64,000 nucleotides of DNA. It comes from Lytechinus pictus (lineage: Eukaryota; Echinodermata; Echinoidea; Temnopleuroida; Toxopneustidae). The stretch spans positions 25,495,501 through 25,559,500 of the forward strand of contig NC_087257.1 of assembly GCF_037042905.1 (NCBI RefSeq). Direction: 5' to 3'. The position numbers and the translations under genes were made by a program. The notes below the pieces were generated by a model. That model was given only the letters and a program-made list of their open reading frames with translations, was not told the origin of the DNA and ran no database searches. Positions 35,304 to 49,300 of this stretch are shown piece after piece (position 1 is the stretch's first letter; every line of letters begins with the position of its first letter).

Positions 35304-35880
35304 CAGTACCAACTATCACTATAGGAGCTAATAAAACTATCATCAGTGTTTTTTTTTGTGTGTGTGGGGGGGGGGGGGGAGGGTGGTTGAAGGAGTACTC
35401 ATTGACCCCTGCTTTTGCTTGTCATGAACTTTTTTTTGAAGAAAAATTTGGGAATTAGGTTGACCATCCTCCTTCTCGTAAATGTTGGGGTCATCATTGG
35501 ACCTGATGAAAACGAACATTATTTTATACTGAAAAATGATCATATAAAAAAAAAACACACAGATGGAAAATGTCTCTTGATGTGAGGGACAAACCGATTA
35601 TTCATCTTCATGTTACAATTCTATGAACTGCTTACGTAAAAACTGACACTAGGTACGAATTTAGATTAATTGATGATTATATTGCTGATAGTCTCTACAA
35701 GAATTCTAGTCAATTTTTTCATAATCATAACGTAGTAAGAATCCTCGAAAAGTGATCTTGGGCAGTCAGGAATATGCCCTTCTTTTCCAGCGTGACAAGA
35801 TTTTTGTAAATCCTTACAAAGATGATTACAGTCAATAAAATTTGATCAGATTTTAAATTTGTGATATGATAAGTAAGTGT

Positions 35881-35962
35881 GACGAGGTGGCCGAGTGGTT
35901 AAGGCGATGGACTGCTAATCCATTGTGCTCTGCACGCGTGGGTTCGAATCCCATCCTCGTCG
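35881..35962 (+). tRNA. tRNA-Ser(GCU), copy 8
   Basis: Identical gene body with flanks that I cannot match to the others. Followed by TTTATTTTTTCG, a likely terminator. Last member of the cluster. Confidence 0.95.
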
Positions 35963-37691
35963 TTTATTTTTTCGTTTCTTGACCAGATTGAAAACATGCA
36001 TGTATTTTAAATAGAATGGACTCCCTGAAGCAGCTAATTAAAATGATAAGCGATTTGAGAAAAAAAGATATATTGGTATTGGTACTTTGATTACTAGTTA
36101 GTTATGACGCATGGACCTAGTGGGTACATAGTTATAAATAGTAAAGTTCTTGTTTGGTTTTTGACCGCGCTCTCATTAAAATATTATATGCCCCAACGTT
36201 ACCACGAAGCAGACAGAATATACCCGATAATACCCAACCCCACCCCCGATACGATCGGGAGTGAGCGGGTCAATCAACACCCCAGCACCCCTGTTCCATA
36301 TTTCTCCCCCTAGATCTCCCGCGGGCCACCAATGATGTAACGCGAGACCCCGCCGATAATCGCTCCGAATCCTTCAGGTACTGCACAATAGGATGTGTCT
36401 CTTTTGAACTTGGACTCTTTGACTTTGGTTAACATTTCCTTTTTAAAGGTGTACCCTCAAAGATATCGAATATTGGTAATGGCAAGAGTAAAATTGTCAT
36501 GAAACCGATATAATTGTTTCATGTTGTCAGACATTCATATACGAGACATCAACCCGTGATCCGCTCATAATTATGACGGGTTCTTTTTCGCAATACGTTA
36601 ATCGTAGTTCATTGAAATAAAAAAAATTGTATGAAAAAACATTCCATTAAAAATTGATAACATATATAAAGAGGCACAATATCACCCAAAATACCATTGA
36701 CTTGCGAACATTCTGGGGAGGGAGTCACGTGCCCCTTGGAATTTTTAATACAATTATTGTCTCGAAAAATGACCGACGATTCTCAACGGAATATCCTGCC
36801 AGTCAATTTGAAGATTTTTTTTATAGCAGCTAGGCATAATAATTACGAGTGAAAGAAATGGCTTAACATTTTTGTCACCATCTTTAACGTTCAAGTTACT
36901 TCATTCCAACGCATATTTATGAACTTGACAATATCTTTAATATTCTTATACAGTGGCATGATTTTCTTTTTCCACGGGGGAAGACATACCCTGCTGAAAC
37001 GGTATATTAAAGTCATTCACAAACACACATCCGACTGCTGCATCGAAACCATGCATTAATAATCGAACCCAGATTCGGGGATATCGGGTTGTTAGTTGCT
37101 ACTACTACGCGGGGGCAAGAAGTGTTTCTACCAGAGGAAATGGCATTAGTCTGGGTCTTGTCTACAGGTGGATGATGGGGGGGGGGGGGGGGGGGGTGAG
37201 GAATCATTTTTGCGCGGAGGGGGCGATTGAGGAAAGCAAATTAAAGCGTTATGGCCCTTCTCATATCTATACTATTTCTATCAAAATCTTTTTTTTTGGT
37301 CCTTTACCATGGATAATCTGCGTCTATGATGCAATGCTTTCTTCATATCATAAAACAAATATTTTTTATGCGAATATTAAGAGGAAACGACGAAATCAGG
37401 AATACGATCAACTACTAATCATTGTAATGAAATCAATTCTAACTTTCTGTGTAATAATTGTAAACTAAGGATTTCACTTGAAAGTGAGCATGTCAGCTTC
37501 TTTCTCATTCTTGACTATATTCTACCACTTTCGACTTTTTTGCTCTTTCTCTTTATCGCTTTTGTTTTCTTCCCTCTCCCGCGTTTCACAAGATTTTATC
37601 CACAAATGCCTAATTTGCATAGTTGTTGGGTAGAGACATCAAAACCACCACCACCGTGGTCCTTCACTAGCACCTCACCTCATCTGGATAC
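35963..37691. other. No recognisable gene
   Basis: AT-rich, with a 20-G run at 37177-37196. No feature defined. Confidence 0.35.
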
Positions 37692-37937
37692 GATAACGAC
37701 ATCGACACGGTTAATGAATACCTCAACGGTTTCGACGATCACGCATGAACGGAGTACCTGTCATCGACCCTCCCCTAGTACAACAACGTGCTCAACGACG
37801 CATTCAAAATCGATGCGGAAATCAGATTGCGGCCAGATAAAATGGGAGATTCCTCGATGTTAAACGGAAGTGCAGCATTTTTGGGAGAAGAAGAAGTGCA
37901 AGGGGTCAAATCAAACAAATATAATTGTTTGCAATAA
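37692..37937 (+). pseudogene. Coding-like fragment with two in-frame stops
   Basis: In one frame the sequence reads like protein: NDIDTVNEYLNGFDD, then YNNVLNDAFKIDAE and RLRPDKMGDSS, ending at TAA (37935). TGA at 37746 and TAG at 37776 interrupt it. Composition (acidic, few rare residues) is unlike surrounding translations. I do not recognise the protein. It may be a decayed gene copy or chance. Confidence 0.25.
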
Positions 37938-37994
37938 ATGTATTGATACCACATTTCTAGGTCTTTATTGCTGTGTAGCTACGAAAAAAGGAAT

Positions 37995-38160
37995 TGTCCC
38001 GTATTTGGAACCTTTAAATGGTCCATAAAAGGTTCTAAATTACCTTAAACAGCCACTTTGGAACCTTTTTAGGTTCCTTAGGAAATATTTTAAGGTTCTT
38101 GTGACACGTAAAGAACCTTCTTGGAAACCCCTTTTTCTCGAAAGGTGCCAATTCGAACCT
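37995..38160. repeat. AAGGTTC/GAACCTT-rich element
   Basis: GGAACCTTT and AGGTTC phrases recur in both orientations over about 165 bp, typical of a small palindromic repeat. Confidence 0.3.
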
Positions 38161-40000
38161 CGTTGAGATTTTCTTTCTTTTTCAAACGATAATAGGAATA
38201 AGGAAACGAGATCGAAGAAACGAGCTGGCTGTTTGTAAATCATTAGGCCTATTATACAAAATTATGAAAATACAGCTCCAGGCGATTCAACAAGGGGGGC
38301 CGTTCGGGGGAGGGGTGGGGGTTTGCAAAAAGACGTTTCATCATAAAAAAAAACTCTGGTGAAATATACAATCTCAGGTTAAAGCGCAATTCTGCCAATG
38401 AGTTCAACACAGAAACAAACTCTGGTAAAAGTACAAGTATGATGCAACCAGGTGAACATAAACCATGCTAAAGTTGAGCTTTTCATATATATTTTAAGGC
38501 ATGGTAATAGCGTCAGAACATTGTGAAAAGAAGTATATAATTTTCGGTTGATCTGTGCGTTATGGACAAAATATGCGAGCCACCATATGTGTTTTCTTAC
38601 CCCATACACGCCTTTATCTAATTACACCAAAACTTAGATCCCGAAAAATCAATCAGGCTTACATAATGTCAAACGGTCGTGCTCTTTTTTGTAAAAAATC
38701 CTTACTTTTCTTCCTTTCTCTCTCCCCTCCCTTTGTCGTCTCTTTCTCTCTGTGTGTCTTCGTGTTTCTCTTTCTTTCTTATTTCTTTCTCACTTACCTA
38801 CATTCTTTCTCTCTTCCCTCTCTCCGTCTCTCTCCTTCTCTCCATACTACCAACATGGCCAGAATCTCTCGCGTTGCCAGGCAAGACAAAAGATCGTATA
38901 TACCGGAGATTGAGGGGGGTCTGTTATGGTAAACATGTGGGGGAAGTTAACGACTCTGTCGCGTGCCAGTATCGTCATCAGTTCTGCCTTCTGACCTTGT
39001 AGAGATAGATTCACTGTCCTAAATCTTCTGTCTCCTCGAGTAAACATATAGCTTCCAAATGCTCATCATATTATAGATTACTGGTATTTCCTTTGTCCGC
39101 GTTATTGTCTCTGACCTGGGGCCCATTCCAGGAAGGCTTGCAATCAAACACAACTAAACAAAAATCAATCTCAACTTGCATTTCAACAGATCTAATGCAC
39201 GTATTCGTGGCTGGCGATGGATCAATTACAAGTCTTTGCGCAACTGACCCCTGATCACCTCTTGTATTATCTATGTTTTTTTCTCCTTTTTTTTCTCTAC
39301 GAATCGTTTTAAGATTAGGGTTTTGTGATTTATTTATTTTTTGAGAAGTTTCCAACGCCATTGATATAACCTTAAAATGATATTGGGCCATTTCCTTTTG
39401 CGTTCATGATTAAGCCGAATGGTTTGTTGATATTTATGATGTGATATCTTCCTATAAAACCTATCATCTCCCAATCTGATTAGTTAAAAACATATCGGTA
39501 GATGTGGACGTATAATGTTTTGAAAGTTTGCATCACAGAAAAGCATACTGATGAATGTTTGTCCTATAAATTACATCTCTTAATTTTGGAAAAAAAAGGT
39601 AAAATGAGAGGAAATAAAATAAAAAAATAAATTCAAAACAAAATTAAGACAAGATAAAAAGAAGATATTCCTTTAACAAAGATTTACTAACTAAATGCCG
39701 TTGATAATCTACTCAAAACAGATTGGTTTACTCTGTCTGGTTCGCTATTAGGTGCCAAATAACCAATTGGCTACGATTGGACCGATATGCAAACAAGCTA
39801 TTGTAATAAAAAAGCCGTGTGGAGTTACAAACTTTGCATTTACTACTCAATGGCGAATCGGGATGTAAATGGACAATGTCGAAAACAGAGTTATGATATC
39901 ACATGTTATTGTTCGAAATAAAATGCTAGGTGTTTGAAGTTTTGAAACATCAAGGATATTCTTTAAATATGTAATACATTCTTCTCAGGATCTGTGGCAT

Positions 40001-40048
40001 GTTTAAACCATGGACCTACTACACATGTGTAGTATACCATGTTTAAAC
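40001..40048. repeat. Nested palindromes
   Basis: TACTACACATGTGTAGTA (40017-40034) is a perfect 18-bp palindrome, flanked on each side by GTTTAAAC (40001-40008 and 40041-40048). Confidence 0.7.
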
Positions 40049-42435
40049 GCAATCGTCATCATCGTCTTCACGGTCATCACTATCCAGTGGCGTAATCAAC
40101 CAAATTTTCGAGGGGGCCAGACATACCGTCTGAAATAATATTACTATAAAGCTGCGAGCGAGCGAAAAATTAACATTTTGAATAAATAAAAAAATATCAT
40201 TGTGTGATAATTTTTGACCTACTATTTAGAGAGTTACAAATTTATTTGACCCTTTTCTCTATCCTTTTATCTCTTTGCCTCGTTTTTACCTTAGACGTTT
40301 TTTTTGGGGGGAGTCATGGTCCCAACCCCCTTCCCCATCTGTACGTTTCAGAGCCTTTGCCACGACTGAAAAGACACACTGCCATCGAGCTGCGGCGACA
40401 TCTCACCCTTTTCACGTTTATAAGATGTGCATGAGAGTAAACTATAATACATGTGGTTTATACCCTTTCACGATGACACACAAAAATACTTCCCTGAACA
40501 ACGAGCATCTACAATAATGGTCATCTCGGATACAAAATGTTCTCACATTTCATGGAAACTGGCAAAATGTGAAAATGAATTATTTCTAAAGAAACGGACA
40601 TTGTCAATCGAAATTAAGACGTCACCAAATACATTAATCTTGGTGCCATTGTTTGCATCAGAAGTTGAATAGCCATAAAATTAGATAAAAAAGCTAATAA
40701 AAATTAGACGTTCCGAAAGTAAATTGATTAAAATCCACCATTCTATTTTTCTGGGACCCAAGGTATCTTGAACATTACATAATATAATTTTAAAATATGG
40801 CGTATTCGATTGCCCCTTCCATGATGAATATTAGCGATACATTTAATCGTACTACTTTAAAAACCGTTCATGGCTAATTTTCAAATATTTTGTAGTCAAT
40901 TCTATACCAAGTTTAGACCCCACCCCTTGCCCATTTACAATTTTCAATGGTTTTATAGTCTAACTGTAACCAATATTAAATGATTTTATTTTGTTTCATT
41001 ATAAGGGGGATTCATACTAGCAGTCTAGAATGACAGGGTGGATAGTGGTAAATCACCCTTTAAGATGGGCAAAGGATTGACAGCGTTTTCAATAAGGGTG
41101 GAAAACTCCGTCACTCAAAGGCCCTTTTCTATCATTTTCGCAATTTTGGGGGTATTTTTAGAGTGAAAGTGACCCTGACGCCCCCATCCCCTGCTGCGCC
41201 ATTCCATGATACCCCATAGAGTCTAGTCTTCATGGTTCGTGCCTATACAGTTCTTCGATACACCCGGTTTGGCATGCCCTTGGCTATCTCTATCCAAAAA
41301 CAATTTCATTAATATGAAAAAGAAAAAAAAATCTAGTGTCGTCCCGGGATGCCGTCGTTTCCAATAATAAGCTATCCGGCAATAGAATCTAATGATTATG
41401 ACGAGGATGCTGACGAAGATAACGCTGCTGATGGTGGTGGTGATGATGGTGGTGGTGATGATGATGATGGTGGTAGTAGTAAATAGTGATGGCGATGATG
41501 ATGGTGATGATGATGATGATTGTAAAAATGAGAATTGAATGACGAATTATTCTTGAACAGATTGATAGATAGACAAACACATAACTAAATTTCAAATTAA
41601 AAATAGAAAATGAATGGATAAATGAATAGAAGATAAATCAATAAATAGAGAGTTCCATGAAATTTGCTCCGATGGAAAATCTGCACGTTTAGCCAAACAT
41701 AAAACGTAACCTCGAAAACTAAATAAACCATAATCCTAATCTTTATATCATTCTGAGCCAAAAACCCTATTACAATGCCAACTCTAACCCTATTGTCTTC
41801 TGAGATATTAAGACCGGAGCAAATATCGCAGGAGCATATGTCGTGTCACCAAATAGGTTGACAAGAGGATGACTAAACAAAGGATGTACGAATAAAAAGA
41901 TAAATAAATAATTATTAGTAACATATTAATGAACAATAAATGAATAATTATATTGATAAATGAATAAATAAATGAATTAATAAACAAATAAACAGATAAT
42001 CAATTAATAAAAAAACATTTAATGGATGTATACCTAACTACCTCTGATACTTATTGTTGCCGTTTGGGCACTTAGTTCATATATATCGCGAAACCCCAGG
42101 CCCCCGCAACCCCGCCATCCCAGCCTCCCCTTCCACCCCTGGCCATCTTTCACCACTAGTCTGTTTGCGTTCCCCCGTTTCATTGTTTGTGGGTGTCGGC
42201 AACCGAAAGCCCCACTCATCTATCGTTTGTTGTTCGAGTCACTGTCCCTCTTCTGCCCCCTGACCCACCCCATCGCCATGCTCACTTTCGCTTGCTGGCT
42301 GCATCAAGAACACCCGCCATCTCAGCAACCGAAAGGAGGTGACCGACGGCCAGTTTAATGCCAGGAGGTAATATATCCATTTTCAAATTAAGAGAAATAT
42401 ATTTTGAATGTGTTGCACACAGACGTGAATCACAT

Positions 42436-42465
42436 CAAGGAGATATCAGAGGTGATATCTCCTTG
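42436..42465. repeat. Perfect 13-bp stem hairpin
   Basis: CAAGGAGATATCA, a 4-nt loop, then its exact complement TGATATCTCCTTG. Confidence 0.75.
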
Positions 42466-43796
42466 GTCACATGATTCGATAAAATCTTAGCCAAGGGCGG
42501 GGCTCTCTTGCAAGGCATAATGTGACATTGCCTCTCCCAACACAGGACACTGTAATAATTTAGAAAAAATAATCAATCGTACTTTAGATACGGTAAACTG
42601 TCCTGTTTAAAGCCCAAAACTAAGTCTATGGCATACCAAGTATCGGACGTCGCAATTATTGATACATTAAGCCTATGCGCCTGATAAAACTTATGTTTTC
42701 GTTTGTTTTTGTTTTTTTATATCAAAAATTAAGTACATCGAAATGGTAGTAATTTCCTTTTGAAATTAAAGCTCTCTTCAATAAAGGGCGGTGTTCATAG
42801 TCGATAATTTACACACAACAATCTGCATGATCTGGTAGCATGTTGGGGTGCTCGCTGATCCCCCAGTGCTTATATCCGTGTATGTTTGGTCCCTACGTTC
42901 AATAACCACCTATTTTTCGATGTTTTCAATCTATTTCGCGTATTGTTGAGCTTGGCCCCGGTGGGACAGCGGTTCTAATCACGAGTATTGAAACAGATTT
43001 TAGGAGTGAAAGACATAACAGGCATTGCCCCCCTTCTAGGATTTAATAAAGGTCCATATCGAATGTCCTGAAAGTGAGAAAAAGGGAGAAAGATAGAGAG
43101 AGAAAGAGAAGGAGAAAGAGAGAGAGGGGGGATAAGAAGGGAAATAAAAAAGCGCGGGAGCCATCGTGTCTATTTAAGCAGAGACTGTAGACGCCGCTTA
43201 AATTAGTTTAAAACAAGTAAAAATAGAGAATTCTACACGGTCCACCTTCTAGATTTATGAAAATAAACCCCTTTACACAAAAGGCGGCATGTTCCACCAT
43301 ATTTCCCCATTCATTCTTGTTTTCCGTTGAGCCTAAAATATACTTAAGTTTGCAAAGTTTGATGTTTTGCAAAATGAATCGAACAACATTGAATATGAAA
43401 AAGAGGTCAAGGCAACATAAAATGAAGAGAGAGTAAACGAGGAATGAAAAAGGAAAAATAAGAAAATAGAGAGTAAGGTAAACAGGTAAAGTATGCGGTG
43501 ATTTGGAAAGTGTTAAATTCTTATCATGGATACAATTCTGAAAAATACAAGAATAAAAATATTGGCTTTGAATAAGAAGAAGAGAAACAGACAGAAGGTT
43601 AAGAAGGAAATCGAGTAGAGGGTTGAAGCATTAAACTATTGTGTTACTTTCTTACTTTTTAAATTGAATTGTTTTGGGGTAATTTAATGAAAATACGATT
43701 AAAAGGGCCCGATAATTTGTACTGAATACATGAAAAGAAGAAAGCTTGGTAAGGATAGCTACAAAGGAAAAGTAAAATAGCAAAAATATAAGTCAA

Positions 43797-43994
43797 GGAA
43801 AGGAGAAGAAGAAGGAGAAAAAGAAGAAGAAGAAGGAGAAGAAGAAGAAGAAGAAGAAGAAGGAAGAGGAGGAGGAGGAGAAGAAGAAGAAGAAGGAGAA
43901 GAAGACGACGAAAACGAAGAAGAAAAAGAAGGAAAAGAGAGAGAGGATGAGGAGAAGGAAGAGGATGAGGAGGAGGAGGAGGAGGAGGAAAAGG
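43797..43994 (+). repeat. Purine (GAA/GGA)n tract 1
   Basis: Nearly pure purine for about 200 bp, mainly GAA and GGA units. Long serine or leucine open frames on the other strand are artefacts. Confidence 0.9.
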
Positions 43995-46053
43995 CAACAC
44001 CGGGAAATAAGAAGATATACTGGATGATTCCAACAGGTTTCACTCAGGCAAAACTGTCTTCTTTGGGATTTCCGCTCTTTGTTTAGTTGTGACTCGAAAC
44101 AATGTGAGACATTTCAGAGTCTAGAACCAGTTTATTCAAAGGGGAGAGGCATCCACAAAATAATATCTGAATATTTTAGCAAAGAGGAAGCGTCTCATCT
44201 CCTCTCGTCACAGTTATCACATATCATTATCGTTATATAAAATGAAGCATAATAGTATAAGGGGGTTACAAAATAATTATCTTGAGGAAAATTAACAAGA
44301 ATTTGAATTAAATGGACACGTCCTTGAAAATTTGCCAATAGTTGGAAGATTCTTCATTTCCGAGTCAGTAAATGTTATTTAAAAAAGAATGGAATAAAGA
44401 AGACATTTAGAAAAATCACGGACCCACAATTAAGTTCCCTGGTTTTATAGTGGTCCAATACTATAGAAAAGGCAAAGTTGGGTCAATCTCATTCCGTTCA
44501 AATATTGTTTCAAATTTCAAATGGCATGGATAAAATGACTGTAAGGTAGTGATAAGAATAAGTACACTTTATCACACTTACAATACAATTAATATTGCAA
44601 TCCCCCTTTTTACAGTATTTTGGTATACCTCAAAATAGTTAGGGAGACAAAGGCTTGTTCAATGACGATAGTGTCGGATTCGAACCCTTTAATAGCTCAT
44701 TTTCTTCCCTTAACTTTATGACTAAATCAGTTTGATTGACTAATAGTTGACAATAAATTATTGAGTCTAGTGATACCTTCACACAAAGAAGATTCAAGAA
44801 AAAAAAGCGGGGAAAGTATTCCCCTTATGCACCTCCACCGAAACTCGGCAGTGGTTCTCTGTCGAATCGTTTAGATAGATGCGTCCATCCCGAGGTCTCC
44901 CGAGATGTCCCGAGTCATCCCGAGTTGTTGTGACATCGGAGACGATATTTCCGTGTCGGGGTCGTCTGATGTCATCTACCGTTACCGTCACGGTATCGAT
45001 CTCCGGATCGAGGAATCGAATCGAAAAACAAAGAGAGATGAGAGATGCGGGGATGAGACGGATTTGTGGGGATTCGATGACCAAACAGGATGATAGTATT
45101 GATCGGAAAGACACGGAGGAGGAGAATGGATGATGATGCGTGTCCTTGAGAGATTATTGTTGTTCGCGAAGGTATGAGAGAGAGAGAGAGAGAGAAATAA
45201 ATAGATAGATAGTATTCATTGGTAGAAAGAGCCAGAAAAGGAGACTGAGAAAGAGAGAGGGAGAGAGGTTTCTACATAAAACAGAATAGAAAGATAAAGA
45301 TTTGGATACAGCTGGGGAGGGGAGTATAACAAGAGAAGTTAATCTTTTAAATGGCAGATCATTATTGATTGAATATATACGATAGCTATAACAGATTGGC
45401 ATTGCGATATACAATATTGTTTTTGTCGCGGGAATTATTTTGTTCCTATAGTCATTAGTTTACCGTGTTTACTTCCCATGAAACTACAGAAATCTTCATG
45501 GCCATAAAAAAGAGAAATTATATTTCCCCAAATGAAGCATCGATATCAATATTCTTAACGATTGTTTTTAATAATTTAATCCAATCGAAACAGATGAAAA
45601 ATAGTATTTCAGATGGTGACGTTAAAGGTTGGTCTCAGACTTAAATATTCATATCTGATTGATATACTCGTCTAAAACAACAACTCAATTACACATACAC
45701 ACGAAAGAAGAATTGTCAACTAAATTTGATATGAATTGTGAATAATCAATCTTAGATTTCAGCTAAAATCAGTTTAATCTGATTATAATTTCAATCAAAT
45801 TCACTATGAATTACAATCTAAATTTACTTTTTGATATGAATTGCGCTTTGTATTTTTAACCTCTATTCTGTTCTCTCGAATCTTATGTATCATGTTATAA
45901 TGATAATTATATTCTTAATTTCCTTCATAAATTTTGTTAAATTTTGTATTTACTATGTCAATGATATCATACATCTTAATTTATATTTCACAGTTATTGT
46001 ATTGTCTACAGGATATTTTTCCCATTTCATCAATAAAAAAAAAATGAATACAG
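43995..46053. other. No recognisable gene
   Basis: A CpG-containing, less AT-rich patch at about 44830-45090 stands out (repeated CCCGAG phrases) and could be a CpG-rich regulatory patch. An AGAG microsatellite lies near 45175. Confidence 0.35.
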
Positions 46054-46177
46054 TACCAGTCACCTTTCTTTGAATCACTATTGCCTGTTTCGGCCGGAGA
46101 GCAATGGATTTGGTCCACTGATTCTATTGTTCTCTGGCTGAGGCAGGTAGTGGTGAGTCTGGGAATTGTGACTGGTA
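46054..46177. repeat. 124-bp imperfect hairpin
   Basis: TACCAGTCAC at the start pairs with GTGACTGGTA at the end. Inner segments ACTATTGCCTG / CAGGTAGT and CGGCCGGAGAGCAATGG / ATTGTTCTCTGGCTG also pair, giving a long interrupted stem. Confidence 0.6.
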
Positions 46178-46189
46178 GTGTATTTTATA

Positions 46190-46376
46190 TTTGTATTAGT
46201 GATAATTCTGATTTTAAATGTTATTGAATTCACTCATTACTGTACAGAACCCAAGTTACTCTTTTATCTATTATGTATATATTGTTATTTTATGTTAACA
46301 GGACCAGGCTGAAAAACAGTCAATCTGAGCCTGTTATCCTGTATAAAGATATTTTAATAAATAAATAAATAAATCA
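46190..46376 (+). mobile_element. Probable LINE 3' end
   Basis: The phrase GACCAGGCTGAAAAACAGTC followed by CTGTATAAAGATATTTTAAT and an (AATA)n tail resembles 3' UTRs of invertebrate LINEs. No coding part remains. Confidence 0.4.
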
Positions 46377-49300
46377 TGATGAAATTAATATGTTAATTTC
46401 CACCAACTCTGGTTTTTTCCATCCTTTCATTGTCTATATTGACATGTGAATTTGAATGCGAATGTTATTACATAATTTGCCCATTGTATTTTTTTCCATA
46501 TTTCTTCTGTATATTATATTTGTGTTTTTCTAGATGTATTGATGTGAAAGGCATTACTTTATTGAAATAAATGCAAAAAGTGACAAAAGTTATAGCTATT
46601 TGAATGAGATATTTTGTGAAAAGGGTAACGAATTGAAGAATAGTTTTTTTATCGTCGTGGATTGGAAAATATTGAATCTGAACTTCTCAGGGAAAACTCA
46701 TTTTCTTTGTTTTGATGACAGAAATTATGAATCGATATTTTTCTTCAGAGTCCCTGCTTACAATCCCAAAATAGGTTAAATACGGCAACATTACTATTTG
46801 AGAAAAGAGAATACTCCCTCGTAAATCTTCGATGTATTTTCCGTTAAAATACTATCTTTTGCTACATTGCTTGTTTATTTTTCTCATCTTTTTATTCTCC
46901 TTGTCTCCCCGACTTCCAAAAACTTTGTTTATCTCTCAACTGAAACGGTATTGATCGGGTCGGATTTCGGGAGGAATTCGGATACGAGGGAACAAAGCCA
47001 GGGTCCCCGAGACCAAACTCCGACGGACTCTTGATGATGACAACCGTCTCAAAGATTTCATTTTTTACCCTTTTTCCTGCCAAATTTGCTCAAATTATCG
47101 CTTTGATACCCAAAACCACCCAATTCGGCTGTACTTTTGCTTGGGTAATTCCCAAGTGCGCCGGCTATAGCGGAGATGTACCGTAACCATACCCCTTCAG
47201 GCTGATATATCCATTTTCAGGTCAGAAAATTGCCCTTGTTTTTTTTCCTTCTCCCCCTTTCTTCATTCCGCGCACAGTTATCATCTTAATGGTAAGTAAA
47301 CAATGGAGAGGTTCATTAAGACATTGAAAATAAAATATTGAAAGGCATTGATTGACAGAAGAAGAGAACTGCAAAGATTGGAAATGAAATGTAGAAGGCC
47401 CAGAGCTGTGCACACAAAAATAAAGATGGGTAAGTAGTGTAAAATATTTCAGTAAACGAAATAAAAAGAAATATAAATAAATAATTGCTAAATTCACTAA
47501 TTTTTACCGAAATAACTATCGAAATAGAATAGAATTATAAAGATATATATAAAAAATATCAAAAGTGACATATTGGGAGATGAGCAAGGAAAGAGGAAAT
47601 GGGAGAGGAGAAAAGGGGGAGGGGGTGAACGTGAGAAAGATAAAAAGAAATATATTGTATATTAAAAGAGCGGGGGATCGATAGAGAGATAGAGAGAGAG
47701 AGACAGATAGAGAGAGAGTGAATAGGGGGGAGGAATAGAGAAAAGGTTTCCCAAATCTATTCGGGTAATTCATTGTTTGATTTCAATAACTCAGGCTCGC
47801 GAAACGGCAGACTACCCAAAAGTCATTTTCCGCGTAATTATGCGACCACTATTTTATACGTGACAGATGGACTTTAGAAGTCATCTTAACAGCCTCAAAT
47901 AAATTATTTTTTCAATGGTGTCCATACATCGTGTCGTCATGTTTTATTCTGTACTGTCACATTGCATTGTAGTGCTCTATATATTACGCGTTATTTTACC
48001 ATAAACAATGTATTTTTTAAGTGGAAAAAACCCCTACACATACGATATCTTATTTTGATTTTACGCATCAAGATATTTTACAACAATTTTATGAATTATT
48101 ATAAAATAACACCTTTGTGAATTCTTATTTGATATTAACGGGTATTGTATAATTTTGGTATACTATGAATAATTATCCGCCTTAATCAATTTGCCAGTTG
48201 AGTTATATCATCATGTCTTGCACTGCATTTTGCATAACTTGTATGATTTTAACTGAATGTATACTTAATCGATACTATTACCCCCCAGAAAAAACAAACA
48301 AAAGGTGCTAACAGCAGATGACAAATTTATAATGTATTCATCGGAGCTGAAAATCTCGAATGGATATAGGGGCTAAGAATCATGCACGTGTGAATATGAT
48401 CATTATTAATTGCATATTTATTGTCAAAAGCCTAATGGTGTAAAATAAAACTTTATATTGATATTATTTCAATGATTAGTCTAGGTAGACTACCAATATT
48501 CAATTTACATGCATACAAAAATTGACCTGTCATTAATTTCTAAATTCTTTTACTCATTTGATCGATTTCCGTTATCTATTCATGCATTTAACCTTCTATC
48601 AATCTGTCGATCAATCACTCGATCAAGCTAGTTATCTTTCCAAAATCTATCCATCTATCTGTCTATCTATCTACTATCTATCTATCTATCTATTATCCTA
48701 CCCGATCTTATTTTGCTTATACGCATCAAGATATATCACATTATCATATCCTTTGCCTTTTTAGTAATATTTATTATTCAATTACTTCAAATGAAATTCA
48801 ATTCAATTCAGCATTTATTTCCAAATTCATTAAAAAAAAGAACAAAATGAGAACAAAAGTATATAAACACAAATAATAAATAAATAACATAAAACAAAGC
48901 AAAGGTATCAACAGAACATAACTGAAACAAATAGTGGTGATGATAAAATTATGGTTGGCACATAATTATAAAAATATAGATGAACAAAATAATGAATGGA
49001 AATTCATACATACATAATATAGAAAATATCATACAAAAAAAAATGCAGCTGTGAATACACAAATCAAATGAAATTGTAGACAATTGGAAAATAAAGATAG
49101 CATATAAATTGTATTAGCAGAGACAAAATCCAAAATCATACAAAAATAACATTTTCAACGACTACTGTATGCAGTTAAAGCAATTAATAAAAAAAAAACA
49201 CAGAGTGAATTAATGTATCATTCATCGATTTATATCGAAATTCAATAATCGATACTTTGGAATGCATAATTAGAAATTGTAGTCGTACCGATTACTAGAA

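Larger units (their letters stand above)
38161..43796. other. Gene-poor stretch with simple repeats
   Basis: Holds a CT-rich tract (38700-38850), a GAT/GGT repeat (about 41400-41520) and GA-rich tracts near 43090. Two perfect palindromes are listed separately. No exon is recognisable. Confidence 0.4.
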
